A stretch of 64,000 nucleotides of DNA from Siccirubricoccus deserti (GTDB lineage: Bacteria > Pseudomonadota > Alphaproteobacteria > Acetobacterales > Acetobacteraceae): positions 54,929 through 118,928 of the forward strand of contig NZ_JACOMF010000016.1 of the NCBI RefSeq assembly GCF_014283215.1, read 5' to 3'. Position 1 is the first letter of the stretch; every line of letters begins with the position of its first letter. The position numbers and the translations under genes were made by a program. Below, piece by piece: positions 21,719 to 30,593 of this stretch. The notes beneath the pieces were generated by a model. It did not search any database. It was not told the DNA's origin and was given only the letters and a program-made list of their open reading frames with translations.

Positions 21719-23185
21719 TCAGGCCCGCGCCAGCTTGCGGATCGCGCTGGCCGCCGCGCGCTTGCCCTCGCCGACATAGGCTTCGTGGTATTCCTCGATC
21801 CGTGCCGGGTCATACAGGTAGTTCACCATCAGCCCGGCGCTCTCGCGCAACCCCTTCTCCGAGACATCGCCGCGCCAGTTGATCCGCTCGACCCGGGCGC
21901 CATTCGAGAGGTGGAAATGCGCCACCGGGTCGCGCGCCCGCTTCGGGTCGCGCGGCGAAGCTTCATTCACCAGGTAGTTGGCACAGAGCCGCACCAGCAC
22001 CGGCTCCAGCGCCTTGGCGACGGCTTCCTCACGCGGCCAGGACCGCCGGGCGAGCACCCGCGCCAGGGTCTGCGCCGGCGCTTCGGCCAATGCCGGGGCG
22101 GTGGCCGCGCCGCCCTCAGCCGGGGCCGCCAAGGGGGCCGGCAAGGCGGTGAGCGGCGGCGCCACCTCGCGCAGCGCCTTGGCCTCCTCCTCGGTCAGTG
22201 CCGGCGGCGCCGTATCCCCTGCCGCCAGCCGGGCGGAGAGCCAGCGGCTGAAGCCAGGGATGGGCGAGAGGGTGGCGAATTGCTTGATGCCGCGCAGCTC
22301 CGCCCCGAGCAGCGACACCACCCGCTTGATGAGGAAATTGCCGAAGCTGATGCCGTCCAGCCCGCGCTGGCAGTTGTTGATGGAGTAGAAGATGGCGGTA
22401 TCGGCCTGGGTGGGGTCGAGCACCGGCGCCTTCTCGTCCAGCAGCCGCTGCACGCTCTCGGCCAGTCCCTTCACCAGCGCGACCTCGACGAAGATGAGCG
22501 GCTCGGCCGGCATCCGGGGATGGAAGAAGGCATAGCAGCGACGATCGCTGTCGAGCCGGTTCTTCAGGTCGCGCCAGGTGCGGATGCGGTGCACCACCTC
22601 GTAGCTGACCAGCTTCTCCAGCAGCGCGGCGGGAGAGTTCCAGTCGATCCGACGAAGCTCGAGGAAGCCGACGTCGAACCAGCTCGCCAGCAGCGACTTG
22701 AGATCGTTTTCCAGCGCCTGCAGCATGGCGTCCTGGTCCATCACCCGCAGCAATTCCTCGCGCAGGTCGACCAGGAATTTCATGCCGTCCGGGATGGTGG
22801 TGAACTGGGTCAGCAGCCGGACCCGCGGCGGCTCCAGCGCGCGGCGCAGCCGGGCCTTGGCGGTGGCCCGCGCAACTGGGTCAGCGCTCGCCTGCACCCG
22901 CTCGATCGCCTGGGCCAGCGCCGCCTCATCGGAGTCGAAACCGGCAAGCGTGCGGAGGAAATCGACGCGGCCTTCGGCGCCGAGGGTCAGGTAGGTCTGC
23001 GCCAGCCTCGCGGCGCGGCTACGGGCGGAGACCTCACCGCCGCGGCCGGCAAGGCAGGCGCGCATCTGCGCCTCGATCCCGTCATCCTCGGCGCCGACCA
23101 CCCGCTCGGCCATGTCGCGCCACAGGCTGGTGACGCGGCGGAGGGCCCGGTCGAACAAGCCAGCCTGTTCAAGCACCTCGGACAT
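21719..23185 (-). CDS. Malonyl-CoA decarboxylase
   Basis: A 488-residue protein of the eukaryotic/alphaproteobacterial malonyl-CoA decarboxylase family, which converts malonyl-CoA to acetyl-CoA and CO2. The N-terminal helical part (about 1-150) is followed by the GNAT-like catalytic part with AFFHPRMPAEPLIFVEVALV (about 229-248), SINNCQRGLDGISFGNFLIK and the conserved LSPIPGFSRWL, as well as a C-terminal HLSNGARVERINW segment carrying the catalytic histidine/serine neighbourhood. An AGGAG box lies 9 bases ahead of the ATG. No malonate transporter or malonyl-CoA synthetase is adjacent. An Ala/Pro-rich linker near 345-375 looks lineage-specific. Confidence 0.92.
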   Translation of the reverse strand: MSEVLEQAGLFDRALRRVTSLWRDMAERVVGAEDDGIEAQMRACLAGRGGEVSARSRAARLAQTYLTLGAEGRVDFLRTLAGFDSDEAALAQAIERVQASADPVARATAKARLRRALEPPRVRLLTQFTTIPDGMKFLVDLREELLRVMDQDAMLQALENDLKSLLASWFDVGFLELRRIDWNSPAALLEKLVSYEVVHRIRTWRDLKNRLDSDRRCYAFFHPRMPAEPLIFVEVALVKGLAESVQRLLDEKAPVLDPTQADTAIFYSINNCQRGLDGISFGNFLIKRVVSLLGAELRGIKQFATLSPIPGFSRWLSARLAAGDTAPPALTEEEAKALREVAPPLTALPAPLAAPAEGGAATAPALAEAPAQTLARVLARRSWPREEAVAKALEPVLVRLCANYLVNEASPRDPKRARDPVAHFHLSNGARVERINWRGDVSEKGLRESAGLMVNYLYDPARIEEYHEAYVGEGKRAAASAIRKLARA

Positions 23186-23264
23186 TCAGCAATACTCCTG
23201 GCCGGTCCGCATCCATTCGAACGCGCGAAACATTGAGAAATCTAGCGCGATTTTGGGAGCGGCG

Positions 23265-24698
23265 TCACGCCTCGCCTGCTGCGCGCAATGCGGCTGGCAA
23301 CAGAGTGATCAGATCGGCGGCGACCAGCCCGGGGCCATGACGGAAAGCCGCCTCGCCATGCAGCCAGGTGGCGGCGCAGGCGGCCTCGAAGGGAGCCATG
23401 CCCTGTCCGAGCAGCGCCGCGATGATGCCTGCCAGCACGTCGCCGGTGCCGCCGGTGGCCAGCCAGGGCGGTGCATGGGCGTTGATGGCCAGCCTGCCGT
23501 CGGGTGCGGCGATGGTGGTGTCGGCGCCCTTCAGCAGCACCACCGCGCCGGTGCGGGCGGCGGCGGCGCGGACGGCGGCGGGGCGGTCGGGGCCGGGCTC
23601 GCCGAACACCTTGGCGAATTCGCCGGCATGTGGGGTGAGCACGGCTGCGCCGGCCAGCGCGGCTGGCACGCCGGCGCAGGCGACCAGAGCACCGGCATCG
23701 GCCACCACCTGCCGCCCGGCGTCGATCACCAGGCGCAGCGCGGCGCGAGTGGCAGGCTCGGGCGGCAGGCCGGGGCCGAGCAGCCAGATCCGGCGCCGCG
23801 CATCCTCCAGCAACGCCGCGAGGCTTGCCTCGGAGACGATGGTCCCAGGGTCGCCGGCCCGGTAGAGCGCGGCGCTGGCCGCATCCGGCGCAGCGATGGT
23901 GACCAGCCCCGCCCCGGCCCGATGCGCGGCACCCGCCGCAAGCCGCGCGGCGCCGGTCATCGCCGCGCCGCCGAGGATGGTAACATGGCCCCGGCTGTAC
24001 TTATGCGCCGCGGCACCGGGTGCCGGCAGCTGCCACAGCCCCGGCGCGTTGCGCCAGGCCCGGGCCCGGGTGCCGGGCAGCACGGCGGCGGGCAGGCCGA
24101 TGTCGGCCAGCCGCGTCTCGCCACAGAGCGTTCGGCCGGGCAGCAGCAGGTGGCCGGGCTTAAGGCGGAAGAAGGTGACGGTCAGCGCCGCCTGTGGGGC
24201 GAAGCCACGCATCTGGCCGGTGGCGCCATCGAGGCCGGAGGGCACATCCACCGCCAGCAGCGGCGCGCGCACCGCGGCCAGGGTCTCGGCAGCGGGGCCA
24301 TCGAGATCGCGCGTCAGCCCGGCGCCGAACACCGCATCCACCACCAGCGCGGCGCGGGCCGCCTCGGCCGGGGTGAAGGGCGCCATCGGGCCGCGCCAGG
24401 CGGCGGCGGCCAGCGCCGCATCGCTGCCCGGACGCGGTGGCGCCAAGGCGGCGACCGCCACCGGCCAGCCGGCCTGCTCCAGCAGCCGGGCGGCGACATA
24501 GCCATCCCCGCCGTTGTTGCCCGGACCCGCCAGGACCAAGGTGCGGCCCGGCGGAAAGCGGTGCTGCGCGGCCCGCGCCACCGCCCGCCCGGCGGCCAGC
24601 ATCAGCCGTGGGCCGGGGATGCCGCCGGCGATCGCCAGCGCATCGGCGCGGGTCATCTCCGCCGGGGTGAGCAATTCGCAGGGGGCCGGACTCGGCAT
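23265..24698 (-). CDS. nnr: Bifunctional NAD(P)H-hydrate epimerase / ADP-dependent dehydratase
   Basis: Repairs hydrated NAD(P)H. This 477-residue protein joins both activities. The N-terminal YjeF_N epimerase domain has AGPGNNGGDGYVAARLL (about 58-74) and DVPSGLDGATG; the C-terminal ribokinase-like dehydratase has GHVTILGGAAMTGAARLAA, LTPHAGEFAKV and the terminal ATGGTGDVLAGIIAALLGQG. It lies about 80 bases upstream of malonyl-CoA decarboxylase on the same strand. In related bacteria nnr often neighbours glnB; none is seen here. Confidence 0.93.
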   Translation of the reverse strand: MPSPAPCELLTPAEMTRADALAIAGGIPGPRLMLAAGRAVARAAQHRFPPGRTLVLAGPGNNGGDGYVAARLLEQAGWPVAVAALAPPRPGSDAALAAAAWRGPMAPFTPAEAARAALVVDAVFGAGLTRDLDGPAAETLAAVRAPLLAVDVPSGLDGATGQMRGFAPQAALTVTFFRLKPGHLLLPGRTLCGETRLADIGLPAAVLPGTRARAWRNAPGLWQLPAPGAAAHKYSRGHVTILGGAAMTGAARLAAGAAHRAGAGLVTIAAPDAASAALYRAGDPGTIVSEASLAALLEDARRRIWLLGPGLPPEPATRAALRLVIDAGRQVVADAGALVACAGVPAALAGAAVLTPHAGEFAKVFGEPGPDRPAAVRAAAARTGAVVLLKGADTTIAAPDGRLAINAHAPPWLATGGTGDVLAGIIAALLGQGMAPFEAACAATWLHGEAAFRHGPGLVAADLITLLPAALRAAGEA

Positions 24699-24864
24699 CC
24701 GGCGAGGCTACCCTGAATCGCCGCGACGCTGAACGCCGTCCGCGCCACAACCTGTTGTTGCAAAATCCGATCAGATCCTGCGGCGACTCGCTCCGGCAAG
24801 CTGGCTCGGTGAACCCGAGCGGGTACCATGCGCTAGGCATGATGGACCTGAGAGGGATCCGGTC

Positions 24865-25107
24865 ATGTCGCGCATAACCCTCCCCGCCGTCATCCCGGTA
24901 GTGCTGGTGGTGGGGATGTTCGGCCTGTTCATGTATCGCTGGACATCCGAGCCGTCGCCGCAGCCCCCACCCCCCACTACCGCCGCCTGGCGCGCCGCCA
25001 TGCACCCGGACAGCGCCATCGGCGCTCCGGCCGAGCCGCCCGCTGCCAGCTCCCTCCCGCCGCCGGGCGCAGCCACCCCACCCGGTGGCCCGGAGCCGCC
25101 GCAGTGA
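24865..25107 (+). CDS. Small membrane-anchored proline-rich protein, unknown function
   Basis: An 80-residue open frame with one N-terminal transmembrane helix (about residues 6-25, VIPVVLVVGMFGLFMY) followed by a Pro/Ala-rich tail rich in PP and PEPP motifs. A GAGGGAT box precedes the ATG. Codon use fits the genome. No family recognised. It may be a small inner-membrane protein with a periplasmic tail. It lies 77 bases before the ParA-like gene on the same strand. Confidence 0.55.
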   Translation: MSRITLPAVIPVVLVVGMFGLFMYRWTSEPSPQPPPPTTAAWRAAMHPDSAIGAPAEPPAASSLPPPGAATPPGGPEPPQ

Positions 25108-25184
25108 CGCAGCCGGTCGCGGTTGCAGGGTAACCGCCGCGGCAAAAGCCTGTAGCCTGCGCGGCACGCAGTGGAGTCGCGCAG

Positions 25185-25826
25185 ATGGCCTTTGTCGTGA
25201 CGGTCGCGCAGCAGAAGGGCGGCGCCGGGAAATCCACCCTGGCGGCGAATCTCGCCGTGGCGCTGGCCGGCGCCGGCCATAAGGTGGCGTTGCTCGACAC
25301 CGATCCGCAGGCATCACTCGGCCATTGGTACAATGTGCGGCAGAAGCTGGGCGACAAGGTGGCGCCGCTGACCTTCGATTCGCCCGCCGGCTGGCGCACC
25401 CCGGCGGCGCTCGACCGGCTGCGGCGCGCCGAGGATTTCATCATTGTCGATACCCCCCCGCATGCCGAGACCGATACCCGGCTCTCGATCCGCGCCGCCG
25501 ATCTGGTGCTGCTGCCGCTGCAGCCCTCGCCGGCGGATTTCTGGGCCAGCGACGCGACTTTGAAGCTGGCCGCCGCCGAGGGGCGCTACGTCGCCGCGGT
25601 GCTCAACCGGGTGCCGCCGCAGGGCCGGCTGAAGGAGAGCATCGCCGCGGCGCTGGTCGAGAAGGGGGTGACGCTGCTGGGCCAGGCGCTCGGCAACCGG
25701 GTGCATTTCGCCACCGCCTTCCTCGATGGGCTCGGGGTGACGGAGGCCGCGCCAAAGAGCCCCGCGGCGGCGGAGATCCGGGCGCTGGCGGCGGAGATCG
25801 CGGCGCTCGGCCGGGGTGGCGGCTGA
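25185..25826 (+). CDS. Orphan ParA-family ATPase
   Basis: A 213-residue deviant Walker A ATPase: QQKGGAGKSTLAANLA (about 9-24), DTDPQAS (Walker A'), and VDTPPHAETD (Walker B region). Related proteins position plasmids, chromosomes or protein clusters. No parB gene or parS-like repeats are adjacent, so it is more like the orphan ParAs that position cytoplasmic assemblies; its cargo is unknown. A GGAG box lies 9 bases upstream of the ATG. Confidence 0.85.
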   Translation: MAFVVTVAQQKGGAGKSTLAANLAVALAGAGHKVALLDTDPQASLGHWYNVRQKLGDKVAPLTFDSPAGWRTPAALDRLRRAEDFIIVDTPPHAETDTRLSIRAADLVLLPLQPSPADFWASDATLKLAAAEGRYVAAVLNRVPPQGRLKESIAAALVEKGVTLLGQALGNRVHFATAFLDGLGVTEAAPKSPAAAEIRALAAEIAALGRGGG

Positions 25827-25974
25827 ATTGGTGGTTTTCAACGCCGGCAGGCTACACCGGACCGGAATGGCCGGCACTGGGCCGCCAGAGCGGCTCCACG
25901 CAGGCTGGAAACGGCCTGCGTCGGAAAATCACTCCGAAATCAAAGGCCTTTAGAGCACGACCTTCAGCCGGGGA

Positions 25975-26442
25975 ATGACGATGCTTGGGAATCTGTTCTA
26001 CGCGCTGCATGTGCTGGGCGCGGTGCTCTGGGTTGGCGGCATGGGCTTCGCCATCCTCGCCCTTCGTCCGGCGCTGGCGGTGCTGGAGCCGCCGCAGCGG
26101 CTGGCGCTGCATGAGGCGGTGCTGGGGCGGTTCTTCCGCCTTGTCTGGCACGCCATGCCGGCGGTGCTGCTGACCGGCTGGGCGCTGCTGTTCGGCTGGT
26201 ACGGCGGCTTCCGTGGCGCCGGCTGGCACATCCACCTGATGCATGGCGGCGCGCTGGTCATGGCCGCGGTCTTCGTCGCGCTGGTCACCGGCCCGTGGCG
26301 GGAGTTCCGCGCGGCGCTGGCGGCGTCCAACCGGCCGGCGGCGGCCACGGCGGCGAACCGCATCCGCCAGCTGGTGACGCTGAACCTCGGCGTCGGGCTG
26401 TTGACCGTGGCGGTCGCCGCCTGGGGCCGTTTCGGCGGATGA
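25975..26442 (+). CDS. CopD-like integral membrane protein
   Basis: A 155-residue protein with four hydrophobic segments. The pattern HVLGAVLWVGGMGF in the first helix, and histidines in HAMPAVLLTGWALL and WHIHLMHGGALV, resemble the CopD/DUF2269-type membrane proteins that may bind heme or copper. Start may be 25975 or the ATG 6 bases further (25981), which has the better-spaced GGGG box. No copper genes lie nearby, so the metal link is only by family resemblance. Confidence 0.72.
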   Translation: MTMLGNLFYALHVLGAVLWVGGMGFAILALRPALAVLEPPQRLALHEAVLGRFFRLVWHAMPAVLLTGWALLFGWYGGFRGAGWHIHLMHGGALVMAAVFVALVTGPWREFRAALAASNRPAAATAANRIRQLVTLNLGVGLLTVAVAAWGRFGG

Positions 26443-26563
26443 GCCCCGCCGCGTCAGCGGCGCTGAGCCCTTGGACCGCCGCCGACGTTCATAAGACCGC
26501 AACCCTCCCGCTGTCCAAGCTCCGCTGATGCGCGGCGCGGTCCACGACTACCGGTGACAGAGC

Positions 26564-27010
26564 ATGAATCCCAGCGACATCGACATCAGCGAGGACGAAT
26601 ACCCGGAGCTGGAGGCGGTGGCCGCCATCCAGCGCGGCCTGCACGCCTATAACCAGGAGATGGGTGGCCCCTACGACCGCGACCCGGTGACGGTGCTGGC
26701 ACGCGATGCCGAGGGCACGGTCCGCGGCGGGCTGCTCGGGCTGACCTACTGGAACTGGCTGTTCATCGACTGGCTTTGGCTGGCGCCGGAGATGCGCGGC
26801 AAGGGACTCGGCGGCCAGTTGCTCGGCCGGGCCGAGGCGATCGCCCGGCGGCGCGGCTGCACCGATGCCTATACCGACACCTTCGACTTTCAGGCGCCCG
26901 GCTTCTGGCTGCGCAATGGCTATGTCGAATTCGGCCGGCTCGATGGGATGCCGCAGGGGCATGCGCGGATCTGGTTCCGCAAGGTGCTGGGGGCCGTGGC
27001 GGAGGGCTGA
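26564..27010 (+). CDS. GNAT-family N-acetyltransferase
   Basis: A 148-residue single-domain acetyltransferase. The acetyl-CoA binding motif APEMRGKGLGGQLLGRAEAI is at about 75-94, followed by the YTDTFDFQAPGFWLRNGYVEFGRL segment. The substrate cannot be inferred. It precedes a medium-chain dehydrogenase gene by 85 bases. Confidence 0.85.
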   Translation: MNPSDIDISEDEYPELEAVAAIQRGLHAYNQEMGGPYDRDPVTVLARDAEGTVRGGLLGLTYWNWLFIDWLWLAPEMRGKGLGGQLLGRAEAIARRRGCTDAYTDTFDFQAPGFWLRNGYVEFGRLDGMPQGHARIWFRKVLGAVAEG

Positions 27011-27095
27011 CCGCCGCACCCTGGGCAGCGGCGGGGGGCTGGCTCGCCACGCGGTTCTGCGGCCAAATGCCCCGCGAGATTAGGGGAGATGCCCA

Positions 27096-28070
27096 ATGAA
27101 GGCCGCCGTCGTTACCGAATCCGGGCTCCGGGTGCAGCAGGTGCCCGAGCCGACCCCGAAGCCGAACGAGGTGCTGGTGCGGGTCCGCGCCGCCGGGCTG
27201 AACCGCGCCGATGTCGGCGTCGCCGCCGGCCATGCGCATGGCCGGGTCGGTGGGCCGGGCACCATCCCCGGGCTGGAGTTCGCCGGCGAGGTGGTTGCGG
27301 TCGGCGCCGAGGTGCCGGGCGGCATCAGCCCCGGCCAGCGGGTGATGTGCAGCGGCGGCGGCGGCTATGCCGAATATGCGGTGGCCGATTGGGGCCGGGT
27401 CTCGGCGCTGCCGGACCGCAACATGGGCTGGGAGCAGGCGGCGACCCTGCCCGTGGCGCTGCAGACCATGCACGACGCCGTGGTGACGAACGGCGGACTG
27501 CAGCGGGGCGAAAGCATTCTGATCCAGGGCGCCAGCTCCGGCGTCGGGCTGATGGGGATGCAGATCGCTAAGCATATGGGGGCGAAGCTGGTGATCGGCA
27601 GTTCGACCAACACGGCGCGGCGGGCGCGGCTCGCGGAGTTCGGTTGCGACCTGGCGATCGACACCTCCGACCCTGCCTGGCCCGAGCAGGTGCTGGAGGC
27701 GACCGGCGGGCGCGGGGCGGAGGTGATCGTTGATCAGGTCTCCGGCAGCCTCGCCAACGGCAATCTGCGCGCTTGCGCCATCCTCGGCCGCATCGTCAAT
27801 GTCGGGCGGTTGGGCGGCAGCCGCGGGGATTTCGACTTCGACCTGCATGCGCTGCGCCGCATCCGCTACATCGGTGTCACCTTCCGCACCCGCAGCGTGG
27901 AGGAGGTGCGGGAGATCAACCGGCGGATGCGGGCCGATCTCTGGGCAGCGGTGGAGGCGGGGACGCTTGGCCTGCCGATCGACCGGGTCTTCCCGCTGGA
28001 TGAGGCGGCGGAGGCGCTGGCGCATATGAAGGCCAACGCGCATTTCGGGAAGATCGTGCTGGCGTGTTGA
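27096..28070 (+). CDS. Medium-chain dehydrogenase/quinone reductase-like oxidoreductase
   Basis: A 324-residue NADPH-dependent zinc-free member of the MDR family. The N-terminal GroES-like domain has AAGLNRADV and PGLEFAGEVVAVG, and the Rossmann domain has IQGASSGVGLMGMQIAKHMGAK (nucleotide binding, about 148-169) and GRGAEVIVDQVSG. The zinc ligands of alcohol dehydrogenases are absent, pointing to quinone oxidoreductase or enoyl reductase activity. AGGGGAG precedes the ATG. Substrate unknown. Confidence 0.88.
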   Translation: MKAAVVTESGLRVQQVPEPTPKPNEVLVRVRAAGLNRADVGVAAGHAHGRVGGPGTIPGLEFAGEVVAVGAEVPGGISPGQRVMCSGGGGYAEYAVADWGRVSALPDRNMGWEQAATLPVALQTMHDAVVTNGGLQRGESILIQGASSGVGLMGMQIAKHMGAKLVIGSSTNTARRARLAEFGCDLAIDTSDPAWPEQVLEATGGRGAEVIVDQVSGSLANGNLRACAILGRIVNVGRLGGSRGDFDFDLHALRRIRYIGVTFRTRSVEEVREINRRMRADLWAAVEAGTLGLPIDRVFPLDEAAEALAHMKANAHFGKIVLAC

Positions 28071-28250
28071 GGCCAGGCCGGTCAGGGTCTCATTCTGAAG
28101 CGCCTCGCAGTGCGGTTGGGGCCGTGACCCACTGGTCTGGTGTCTTCAACTCAGCTCAGGGCCCTTCCCCACCAGCACTTCTGATGTTCGGTCAGGATGG
28201 CGATGCAGTTTGTTAGAGTGCCCGACGAGATCACGCCAGTGTAGGGCAGG

Positions 28251-29375
28251 TCAGAACTTCTCGGTAAGGTAGCGAGAGGGGCCAATCCCAATCTCGTTCA
28301 TTAGTGCCTTGTATCCGCTTGCGAGTGTCGACCTGTTATCCTCGAAAACGGCCGCGTCCATTCTGATGCTGGCAAAGATTTCCCGAACCGAGGACGCCGA
28401 CGTCACCTGGTTGGAGCGGATGCTGGGCACCTGCAGCACGGAACACAATTCGCGCGTGCGGGTATCATGAGTAATACAGATTGTCGGTAGGTAGGAAGAC
28501 AGGCTGAGGATCGCGCCATGGATCCGCGTGCCTAGCGAATGGGAGTGGGATTGCAGGGTGAAGATCCAGGAATCCACCGAATAAGGGATCATGCCGGTCT
28601 GTCGCAGCACCTGCATGAATTTCTGCATGGACAGGTCCGGTGCCAGGAATTGCCGCACCCTCTCGACATAGGCCTGCTCGGCTTCCGCGAGTTCCAGCCC
28701 GCGTACCAGCTTCATCAGTTCGACAGGGCGCTGCAGGACGAAGGCGGAGCCTGGGACGGTCCGAAGCAGGCCGAACAGGTACCGCTCCGCCGCCATGACA
28801 TGGGATTTGATGGACGCCGCATGGACGGCGATCTTGTCGACCTCCTGGTCCCAGGCTGCGGCAATGCGCTCGGCCATCGTGCGGTCGCCGTTGGTGAAGA
28901 TCGAGGGGCATCCCAGGACCTTGACATTGGTGACGCCGTAATGGGCGCAAACCTTTTCGGTGAAAGGTCCACGCACTGCCAGGAACGGCGTGCGTCGGGC
29001 GGCCTCCTGCAGGAACCGGATGGTGCCTTCCTTGAGGACGGGAATCTGGTCTTCCTTCTCCGACTGCGCGCCCAGGCCAACGACCACGCATGGCCTGTCG
29101 ATTTTGACGATCAGGTTCGCCAGCCAGCCAAGGTCCGATGTGGTGTTCAGGAAATTGGCCGCTGGAATGACGAAGAAGTCGATGTCGCGCGGCAGGTGCT
29201 TCTCGGTGGCACCGAAAGGTATGCAGGTCATGTCGGCATCGAACAGCTTCCGGGCGCCGTTCCAGAACGCGAAATTGCCGATATTATGCCCAGAATAGTG
29301 CATTATTCTTGATATGGGGATTCCAGGATCGTGATAGCTGCCAAAGCTCTCGGCAAGATAGACAACCTTAGTCAT
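28251..29375 (-). CDS. Polysaccharide pyruvyl transferase-like protein
   Basis: A 374-residue protein related to the polysaccharide pyruvyl transferase family (CsaB/WcaK type), which adds ketal pyruvate to exopolysaccharide sugars. It shows an N-terminal SGHNIGNFAFWNGARKL, the central VVVGLGAQSEK and FLAVRGPFTEKVC, GCPSIFTNG, and the C-terminal SHSLGTRIHGAILSL, matching the family's R-G and R-x-H-G motifs. The ATG at 29375 follows an AGGG box. Base composition is less GC-rich than the neighbours, as in the GT gene upstream, so it is probably horizontally acquired. The exact donor and acceptor are unknown. Confidence 0.8.
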   Translation of the reverse strand: MTKVVYLAESFGSYHDPGIPISRIMHYSGHNIGNFAFWNGARKLFDADMTCIPFGATEKHLPRDIDFFVIPAANFLNTTSDLGWLANLIVKIDRPCVVVGLGAQSEKEDQIPVLKEGTIRFLQEAARRTPFLAVRGPFTEKVCAHYGVTNVKVLGCPSIFTNGDRTMAERIAAAWDQEVDKIAVHAASIKSHVMAAERYLFGLLRTVPGSAFVLQRPVELMKLVRGLELAEAEQAYVERVRQFLAPDLSMQKFMQVLRQTGMIPYSVDSWIFTLQSHSHSLGTRIHGAILSLSSYLPTICITHDTRTRELCSVLQVPSIRSNQVTSASSVREIFASIRMDAAVFEDNRSTLASGYKALMNEIGIGPSRYLTEKF

Positions 29376-29551
29376 TGCCCTGTCCCTCAATAGAAGTACC
29401 GATCGCTAGGTAGCCGCTCCCGCATCGCGTGAGAACCCGAGCAACGCCGGTTCCTGTCGGCTTCCGCATCAATGGCGAAGGTTCATCCGCACGCGGCCGC
29501 AGGACAAACACAGCACCACAGCCTGCATGAACTATCCGACCATGCCCCGGA

Positions 29552-30409
29552 TCAGAAATGCGCCGAAAAGCTTTCCGGAATCTCAATCAGGTTCCGTCCG
29601 ACAACCGGTGGCTTATGGTTGTATATTCCGCGCGCATCCGGGGTCATTCTCGACAGGAAGTCCTGACACAACTGCTCCAACTGTTGGTCGGCCGCCTCGG
29701 TCGTCAGCAGCGCTCCCTTTTTCATAGTATTGTATCTGTTGAGCGAATTGATCCATTGCTCATCCTCGACCCGCTGATGGCTGCCGGCCTTTGGGCTCCA
29801 CCACTCCATCGCACGCGTCCGCGCGAGCCGGGCGAGGCCGCACTTTAGGTCGAAATAGCGCAGGTGGAACATGTACAGATGCTGGAATGCCGGCGGCACC
29901 GTGCAACCGTGGAACCCGTCTCCGAACGTCACAGGCTTGGAAACGACGCTGGGCTTGCACATGGGCGACACGAATTGAGCCCACTTGCGCTGCGCAAGCA
30001 CCGGATGCGCGCTGTCGTAATCCGCTTCGCTCGCCGTCAAATGGACGACATTCAGCCCAATTGACGTCACCACGCTTTCAGTCCGGTTCTCGCAAAAATC
30101 TGCAAGATCCTTGTAGTGGCGAGGATCGGGTATCAGCATCTCATCGACATCAACAGTTATGACGGTTTTATAGTAATTCAGAAGGCCGGCAACAATATGC
30201 CGAATCAGAGCAGATCGCTGTTTATTATTCTTAGGAGTACGCGGGATACGGATGATGTTGACTTTGCCGACATGATCCAGTGAACCATCATCGGTACCAT
30301 GATCAATTATATATAGCTGCTCCTGAGGAAATATTGATCCGTAATACTTAACCCATATAGGAACAAATTCTGGCTCATTGTAAACCATGGTCAGTACTGC
30401 AACTGTCAT
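29552..30409 (-). CDS. Glycosyltransferase family 2-like protein
   Basis: A 285-residue GT-A type glycosyltransferase of the Glyco_tranf_2_4 kind. The N-terminus TVAVLTMVYNEPEFVPIW starts the nucleotide-sugar fold, YIIDHGTDDGSL follows, and TVDVDEMLIPDP carries the metal-binding D-x-D (about residues 85-96). The C-terminal part ends with HKPPVVGRNLIEIPES. Codons are visibly richer in A/T (ATA, AAT, TTA) than in the rest of the window, indicating recent transfer. It is transcribed toward the pyruvyl transferase-like gene 176 bases downstream; the two probably act on the same surface glycan. Confidence 0.83.
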   Translation of the reverse strand: MTVAVLTMVYNEPEFVPIWVKYYGSIFPQEQLYIIDHGTDDGSLDHVGKVNIIRIPRTPKNNKQRSALIRHIVAGLLNYYKTVITVDVDEMLIPDPRHYKDLADFCENRTESVVTSIGLNVVHLTASEADYDSAHPVLAQRKWAQFVSPMCKPSVVSKPVTFGDGFHGCTVPPAFQHLYMFHLRYFDLKCGLARLARTRAMEWWSPKAGSHQRVEDEQWINSLNRYNTMKKGALLTTEAADQQLEQLCQDFLSRMTPDARGIYNHKPPVVGRNLIEIPESFSAHF

Positions 30410-30482
30410 TCCGCCTATGCTCCCGATCTACCGATGATTGCAAACCGCAGCGCGCACCTACCGCTACGCTATTAGCCCGATT

Positions 30483-30515
30483 GTTGCACAATCCACAAGA
30501 CGATTGTCTTGCAAC
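30483..30515. repeat. Nested inverted repeats upstream of the glycosyltransferase
   Basis: CAAGAC-GATT-GTCTTG (6-bp arms, 30496-30511) sits inside a second pair GTTGCA...TGCAAC (30483-30488 and 30510-30515) that shares bases with the right arm. It lies 73 bases upstream of the GT start at the edge of the AT-rich islet and could be an operator or a terminator remnant of the drug/metabolite transporter gene that faces away. Confidence 0.35.
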
Positions 30516-30593
30516 GGCTCCGGCTAAGGCTGCACCCGCCATTCGGCGTCCGCCTGCCAAATGAAAGTACCGGAGACTGCGAGTAATCGAGGC

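Noticed and set aside
29368..29586. A 72-codon minus-strand frame between the GT2 and pyruvyl transferase-like genes
   Set aside because: Overlaps the end of one gene and the start of the other, has no good ribosome-binding site, and a mixed composition; treated as non-coding spacer.
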